From Membranipora membranacea (Eukaryota > Bryozoa > Gymnolaemata > Cheilostomatida > Membraniporidae): DNA of 64,000 nucleotides. A program made the position numbers and the translations under genes. Of the stretch, positions 24,501-33,500 are shown piece by piece; the first letter of the stretch is position 1; each line of letters begins with the position of its first letter. The notes below the pieces were generated by a model that ran no database searches, was not told where the DNA came from, and saw nothing but the letters and a program-made list of their open reading frames with translations. Location: contig OU612068.1 of assembly GCA_914767715.1 (NCBI GenBank), forward strand, positions 11,222,001 to 11,286,000, given 5' to 3'.

Positions 24501-27500
24501 GTCCACCTCATTATGGCTCATACCAGCGACATCAAAACCTCCAGGAGCAGTAGCATGAGCAGGCTATAACAAATATCACACAACAAAATATAACATATAT
24601 CATAATATTATGGAGATGGGTAGTTGTTGTATTACCGCAAAATAAGGGGGTATGAAAAATGAACAGCTGTTAAATGAGTTTCCGGTAGTGATTCTATCAC
24701 AGTCCGACACTTGATCGGCAGGTCAAGGCTTGAACCATAGAAGAAGTGGCTTAATTTTATGACTTGATACTCTAGTATTGATCATCACAAAACTAAAGGC
24801 TTACCCTAGATTTACCAGATCCAGCACGGTTTACTTTAGACATGGTTCTCAGCTTAGAATCCTTTTCGATGTAATGAGAGGCCACCAGCAGTAAATCAGC
24901 TTCTAACTCCCTATAAAATAATAATAATATGTGACTAGTCACATCTCAATTAGTAGGAAACTAATAATACTCTATGAACATGTGCGAAACAATTACAATA
25001 GCAAGTAATCCATCAAAATCTCAAACAAATTAATATTTCACCTGAACACAACAATATCATTGATTTTAAAGACTCGCAGACGAGTCCTAATGTCAATGTA
25101 TGTAATATGAAAAAAGTAAAATGTATAAGTTACTAACTTGAGATCTTGTAGCGCATTCTCATACATGATGTAGTATCCTCTCTGATCCTGAACATGAACG
25201 CGACCCTCATCCAGAGAGTAGAAATCATCATGATTATCAACCTCAGCAAAATCCATAAACTCTCCCTCAGCAATTCTACAATGTATTGACAATAATATCT
25301 ATTAAAAGCTAAACAAACTGGAGTTGTCAACCCATTTATTTCACACAGTCAAAAAATAGAAAAGTGGTCACATGATAAAGCAACATACAGTAAAGAAAGT
25401 TACTTCTGTGGTGGTGGCATCGTTGAGAGGCACTTGCAATTAAAGGCTTGAGAAAAAACTGTTCATTTGTTAAACCAAAATCACCTGTAGTCTGCTGGGG
25501 TGTTATGCATATAAGCATGAGAGTTGAGTCCTGGGGTTGCTGAGTTCTCACTGCTGTTCTTGGTCTTGTGTCCCAATGGCCTACAACACAAGAGGTACGC
25601 CCAAATTCTCATGTGTATCACATTACAAAAATATGCTACAAGCTGAAATTACAGAGAAGTACAATTACAATTATTTTTCTCAGGTACTTTAGATGAAATG
25701 AGACAAACCAATCTGGAATCATATGAACAAATGTCTAATCTTGATGACACAATTTGATCTTTTGTCGGTTCCAACTACTAACCCACCCCCCCCCCCCTCG
25801 TTCATGCAGAGTTTTCCAGTTACAGTTGCAGATGACTTACGTGACGACCCTGAGGGTACCATTCTCATGTGCCAGCCCATTCACATTGATAGTAAGGGTC
25901 CTCTCAAGAGAGCGGAAGTAGTTTAATACACTCAAACACTGCAATAAAAAACCGTGGTCTTACATAATCATAAATCATATCATATCAATGAGAAAAGTTG
26001 TATCCCATAGTCTCTAACACTGAATTCATTCTTTTGGTCAAACTTTATCTGACATTCAAGAATCTTTCTTGACCTTCTTGCAAAAGTAAGGTAATATAAA
26101 TATACTAACTGGAAAGCAGAGAGTATACACACATACATGCAGCTGATGACTGGTATGATTAACTTGCATTTTCACAAAGTATCTTTGGAGGCCGAGTATA
26201 TTTTTTCATATTTGATACAAAATTTATATAGTTAGAAGTATGACCGATTAATTCTTGATAGCCTTGTGGGAAAAATACTAGAGGCTGGAGTGATTCTACA
26301 GCATGATATTTTTGGCACAAGAAATGGCACTATTGATACTACGTCATAGATAAATGATAAACTTATAATCAATTGACTATACAATTGAAGAAAATCTATT
26401 TTTTCCCTTTTCGCAATTACTTTCTCCTTTCTTTTTCGCATTTATCCTAGTTTATTTGGCACTTATTGGAAATCATACTACCAGGATGGTAATGTCTACC
26501 AAAACTAAAAATGTATAACAATAATCATTAAATATAATTGGAGTGACATCTAAAAGTTTTGCAGTGTCATTGCGATTAATTGCTATGACAAATAACTTGG
26601 TCTCAGGACATCATCGTGATTATTTTTATGAACTTGCGTCAACAGCATTAAAAAATTTTTTTTATGTGACCTTCTCCTTTCCGGACCTTACCAAGTTACA
26701 GAATTACAAAATTACCAAATATCAAATTATTTAATCTATCTCTCCTCATTTTTTGCTGACGGTTTCAGAGCTAGCCAAGGACATTTCCCTTTTTGTGATA
26801 GGCATTTATTACAATATTATGCATACTCTGAACAGTATAACCCGCTTATCTGCCCATTATCATCATGAAGCACATATATGGCTTTCTATATGACTATCTT
26901 TTTGCTTAGTATCATTTTCTTCTGGCAAAAATAAGGAAAAAAAGATAATCTAAATATAGACTCACAGTTCTCTGCAGGTCCCTTATTCTGAGATGTCTGA
27001 GGTATAGGAATGATAGATACCCTCCTTGTATACTAGATGTGTGCTCATCCTTGCCCCCACCTTCCTCCAGTCCTAACATCTAATTATAGACACACAGAAT
27101 TTCATACATGAGTTATCATACATAGAATATTATACACATACACATAGAAAATCAAATCAATCTGACCAATTTGTATATGAAATTAATTTAAAGAAAAATC
27201 TGCCAGTCGTATTACCTGCACAGTATCAGCATAGTCATAGCTTTCTTTTCTCTTCTTAGCTTTACCAGCTCCCAGCTTAACAGTATCTACATCTCTAGGG
27301 TCAAATCCTGCCTGCTGTCCTTCCTCTCCAACTTCCTTCCTACAATCAAATGAAACATGGTGCAATGGACGGATTGTATAATGGGCAGGTTGTACAGTAG
27401 ACAGATTTAACAGTTGGAAGATTGAACAGTGGACAGATTTTACAGTTGGAAGATTGTACAGTGGTCAGATTATACAGTGGACAGATTGTACAGAGGACAG

Positions 27501-30500
27501 ATTGTACAATGGACAGATTTTACTGTGGGCAGATTGTACAGTGTACAGATGTTACAGTGGGCAGATTGAACAGTGGGAAGATTATACAGCGAGAAGATTG
27601 TACAATGGTAAGATTGTGCAACGGCGAGTCTGTCATGGCTAATGTACCAAGTGAGATTTCTTCCCATTTTTAAATTGTAATAAGAAAATGGGAAGAGCAG
27701 ACCGGACCTTATTGAACCGATCCTATCAATCATGTTACACCAGATGAGTTGAATATTAAAAAAAGCTCATTTTTGGGTCACAATTTCTACTAGCTAATAT
27801 GGAAGTCATAAAATGTTATGAAGTTGAGTATATTTGAGCTAGCCATAAATTTCGCTATTTCAACAGTAACACAAATTTTCAAATCGGCACTCCACTATAT
27901 ATATACTTTATTAGTGCCGATCAAAGTCAATGACAAATAAAGACCATGCATAAATAAATAGTCTAATTCTGAGTTTTAAATGTAAGCCACTTTCAAAAAA
28001 CTTAATACGCTATTAACCTTGAGTATTGATCAGGGTTCTGGTATATTTTCTGCAGTAGTTGTAGAGGATTATGTTGAGTTCTGTTATTTCTAACTGACAC
28101 TTCTCTCATGTTAGGAGTTGCCCTTACTGTGCTAGCGTGAACCTTCAAAACTTCTAACACTTTCTACAATCACAATTCATAATAGTATTGTCAAAATACT
28201 ATAGATTATAAGGGAACTAGCATAGGAAAAATAAATTTAGAAATTTTTATTAACCCACACAATATCTAAAATGATGATTGATGATGCCAGACATGATGCC
28301 ATTCCATATTAAAGTATAATCCAATTAATAATAATGATGGTGATCATGGATATACATTTTGATCATAGTACTGTTGTGTGACACAATTAAACCGTAAATA
28401 ACTCATAATGATCATTAGCACATCACATCACCAAAGGAGGAGGATATACAATATCACTTCTGTATATCATTAATCTCTGCCTGCCACTGGAAGGAGTCCT
28501 TTTGGTGACGTTGGCAGTAATAACACACAAAAATAGCAATATATTCCATATTATTGAAATAATTACAAGTGTCTCGCGTAATTCAGTAATTGTATGGCAC
28601 GGCAGTTGTTCAGGCAACATTATGACATGATTTCTGATTGTGCACACCAGCAGAGTGGCGCAGTGGAAGCGTGCTGGGCCCATAACCCAGAGGTCGGTGG
28701 ATCGAAACCACTCTCTGCTATGTATTTTGTGGACCGCTGTCCCAATAAGGGATGGTTCTTGGGACGGTTCTGAGGCTTAGGTTGTTTCTAATATTTGTTT
28801 TCTGAAATATCAACTATGTCATTCATTCCATTTATTATGCAGTAGATTTTGGAATTCATTACAATACATAATCATGTAGTTATTACCTCGTTATCATTTA
28901 TTTGAAGAAATCTTGACTGTGTTCTAAGAAGCTCATCCACATTGTTACGGTGGCGTAGACGAGTCATCTCCTTCTCTTGTATTGGATCCACGTCTAACTT
29001 GAATGTAACAAATGGTAACCAGTTGCAATCCTTCTTCAGGGCATGTGTAGAATGGTCAGCGCCCCAGTTCTGGGAGCCCATCTAAGTGAAAGAGATAAGC
29101 ATATTGATCAATCAAACCAATAGATTGTATTGCAGTGATATTAGAATCAGAAGAATTGAAAATGGTTCAACCTAGTTTAAGCTCTCAAACAGTAGCGAGA
29201 TGCTGGTAGAGGCATTTCATTATCAACCACTTTTCTTTCTGGTTGATAATGAAATGCCTCTACCAGCATCTCGCCATCGTTTGAGCGCTGAAACTAGGTT
29301 CAACTATAAACATATAATAATAGAATTCATGTGTTTCAATAATTATGATAATTGAGATAATTGTATCAATCGAAAATTTGTATGTTTATGGTTTGACTTT
29401 TCAGTTCACTAGATTTCCAGTTACATGTATACATGAGATCACTTTGTTTCCATGTCATGCCTAGTCTCATTGTGTTAATTTTAGGAGCAAAAAAGCCCAA
29501 TCACCCTTCGCAGTTAGAATAGGAATATTCAAAGTCAATCAAAGCACCAGAGCTATCCCATTGAACAATCACCAGAAGAAAGAAACCACAAGCGTTTATA
29601 TTATTTATAAATAGCCATTTCAAGTTTGGATAAGAAATATCTCTGGTTATCTATGTACCGATTTTCCAAATATCTTTGCAGACGAAGGCTAAAATAGATG
29701 ATATGATAAATAAAAGATGGTAGGCAACAACATAATAACTTCAACCAAGATCCTCACTTTCAATTTGAGCTTGAGCTGCAAAACTCATAGACTCTACCGT
29801 AGACATGACTATGGATTTTACCCTAGATTGAGCCATTTTCACGTTGTCCACTAAAGAGGGGGCATCTCCTGATAGTATGCGCAATTGATCTGTTATGTAC
29901 AAAGTTTATTGTGGGATGCTGAGATGGCAGTCATAAATTTAACCTCACCTATCACCAAAGACCAGTTTTTGAAGTTAAACATGCGTAAGAATTATCAAGT
30001 GGCCAACTAAGACAGAAAAGATCAAGTAGCATCACAACTTAATCCCTCATTACCAACATGCCAAATAATATCAAACACATGTTTCACATACCTCCAAACA
30101 ATCGTACATCTTGAATGTTTTGAGTGTTTCCTGACGTAGAAATGCTTTTCTGAACACCCGGAGTACTGCTGCGTACATCTCCATCTCATCAGCTGTTGTC
30201 TGCACATCTTCAATGTTCTGAGATAACGTGGAAAATACAAAACAACAATGTGAGTTTCAGTTTCATAGCTTACATATCTAGGACAGCATATTGGCTAGGC
30301 AAAAACACCAAGGGAAAACATTTTGGCCCAATAATGAGAGTTTAAAATGCCCAGAATTGCAACAGTCTGGCTTTTAATTTATTTATAAAAAAAAAGGTAT
30401 GCTGTTGAATAGTACTATTGCTGAATATTATCATAGTATATTATAGTATTATGGAGACAAACCCTGAATGATAAGCTACAACAGAATTAGAGAGTGTTCC

Positions 30501-33500
30501 AACTTAAGTATTATTGACAGGCAAATTTTAGATACTATAACATTGATGTCATTTGTAATAAAATAATGGATATCTGGCCATTAGTGCAATCGTAGAGAGA
30601 AATCCCAATTCAGAGCATACAAAGGGATACAATATTGATGCCTCAAAACACCCATAGAAGTCAGGGAGTTGTCAATTCAGTTCAAAATATTCACAGAGAG
30701 CAGACAACCATCTATCCAAAACCTGTTTTAGCCACAATATGTACATATTTCTAGCATAAATACCAAAATAAAACTCATAAACACAATACACAATGCTGGC
30801 ACACCCTTCTCACTCTGTTGATGATTGCAAACTAACCAACATAGTAGATATGGAATGCTGAAATGTGTACGAAATGTGATTATGAATCAGTTCAATACAA
30901 TAATTAGATGTACAAGAGAAAGTCATTTAACGAGACAATTGGGGTGAAACAAGATTAGGAAGTGTTTGTGTTGGAGAATAGCAATACAAATATGAAACCA
31001 ATGTGAAACAGGGTCTGAAGAAAACTACCTGTGGTACCTAAAATGTTTAAAATTAATTAATTAATAACAAACTTTGACAGTAATTGTAATAGGAACAATC
31101 ATGAAGAAATACAAATCAAAATAATGCATGTCAAGGTCAACGGAATCAACAAACATCCACACTGACATCAATATTATACTATTAACAAGTGTATCTCTGA
31201 TTGTTAGAGTAAATTTAGTAGTAGTACCTGTACCATGTACCCACCCCTAATTAGTAAAATTGAACACGGGTCGTCACACCAAATTCCTTGTGATGGTACT
31301 CTTGCTAAGTGAATTAATTCACTCTCTATCAATCAGAGATATACATGCAATAGTATATCACGTGATCAGTGTGGCAAACATCAGAGAAGAAATTCATACA
31401 GCTACAACGCTACGGCTCCTTACCGATTCTACATCGTAGAGATGGGCTAAGAAGATTACATGAGGCTTCAAAGTCTGGAAATCATTACAGTGTAGTGGAA
31501 GACATTCTGGTGTGTCAGCAGCCAGGCCACCTCCTTCAAGAATAATTAATATAAAATTGATTACAATTATATAAAGCGAGAAATATGTAACTGCCAGGCC
31601 AGCTCCTTCAAGAATAATTAACATATATATACAACATACAGCAGGTAATATCTATCCATATGTGCTCGATAAATTTAGAAGTGTATATACTTAGGCTGTC
31701 ATGTGAAGATCAAGTAACATCGACAAAGTGAAGTGGTGATGTGTATCTTGTTGTGTTCCATAAAATGTGAATTAGGGATCTTCTCGTTTTCTCAACTAGC
31801 TCTTGGGAAAGAAGTGGTTGAGTTGAAATCTAAGAAATACACCATAACATGTCAGCGACCTCTGACCCTTATACTGACCTGCGGCAGCCGCAGCCATGAG
31901 GAAAGCAGAAGCGTGTACAGGGTTAGATGAGAACAGCTGAGGATTGACTAGCGGAGGTGGGTTCGGCGTCGGGTCATGGCTATTAGATATATGTGACTGA
32001 GCTTTAGCTGCGTGAAGTTGTGCGTTGGCTTTAGGTGCATTCTGAGCAGATCTAGCCACTGATCCTGCTGTCTCTACATCGTCGTAACGTAATGAGAACT
32101 TGTTCATGGCTTGCTGACCCATATCCTCCTAATAAGATATGATCAGAGAGTAAATCGATACCCAGTAATACGGTGTTAAAATCACTTTTTTCTCAAGCAG
32201 TGAAGCTTGAGCCACTTGCATATTATTACATAAGACAATAGTATTTGAAGGTCATAATTTTTAAGTATTGATTAATAAAGACTGACCTCTTCAGAGCTGG
32301 AGGCAGGTGCTACTTCATTCTTATGTGACACATGGAACCATTGCAGTACCTGGAAAGGATAAGTGAATGACAGAATGATCAGCGATCTCCCTCATCTTTA
32401 AGAAATGTGGTTATTCAGGTATACAGTACACCAAGTTTGAACCAATTCACTTGCACCTCGAGGGCTTCCCTCTATTGACTGCTGCCTCAGAATCCAGGTA
32501 AATAGGATAAAACCAAATGGTGTTTGGATCTTTTTGTGGTGAAAACAACACCATTAAGTCACACGTTAAGTCTAATATGGCTCATGTTGATCATAGTTTG
32601 AGAATTTCCATTTTAAGTTCAGAATATCAACAAGATTTGTGGTTATCCTGCCATTAAAGCATTACATAATAAGGTAATATATTATCTCCTGCTCACTTAC
32701 CGTGAGGTACTGGTTGACTTTTTTGGCACTGTGGTGTTGGCATATAAGCCATCTGAGATATATAATGAGATCGTCACGCTTGACTGACTGTGAAGCAAAG
32801 TCAGCGTTTTGAGACAGCGATTCTTTAGCTACAGCCAATCTTTGAGCTCTCTCCACACAGTCTCTGTATTCTACGTTTATCTGACTGTATAATAATTTGA
32901 TAAAATTTTTGAATATCGTTATTGCACGGTTAAAAAATCTAAATCTTGACCTACAACAGTATCATGCACCTAACATAGTTTTTTCCAGCAAATAATTGAT
33001 CATAATGTAAACAGAACTTTATCGCCTCAGTACTGTTGCTATCCTACAGCAATAGATGTGTTTGTCATTTCATCGTGATAAGATTAATATTAAGTCAGAA
33101 AACTATCCAAAAATGGTTAAAGCATGTTGATCAGAATCTAAACAAGATGGCTCATAAGCTGATCAGTCATCTCTGATGTTGATCAGCACTATTATAGGAG
33201 GTAGCTCCAATGGTTAGAGCACAGTCCTCTAATGTGCGAGTGTTAGAGGTCTTGGGTTTGAATCCCGCTGCAGTCTACTGGGCTCAAATAACACCCAAGG
33301 TGTGTTCCGACCTGCCTGCAAACTGAGAGCAAATTGGCGCCAACACACGGTGGCCGCACTGTTATTTCTCACTCTTCGGACAGAGACAGACATGCGATTT
33401 TCAGCCCACTTTTACTGACCTCATTCTTTTCTGGTAATATGGGTAGAGAGACTCGATAGCGCTGGTGTGCTCACAAAATCTCTTCCATCTAAGCATGTGT

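Noticed and set aside
25786-25797. Poly-C run next to an exon of the CCDC162-like gene
   Set aside because: Considered as a regulatory G-quadruplex on the sense strand, but a lone C12 run is weak evidence. Similar runs occur at repeats at 54,251 and 56,558, where they look like slippage products.
27422-27733. Repeat proteins on both strands in the minisatellite
   Set aside because: A 16-bp unit free of stops opens several frames at once. Units vary without respect to codons.
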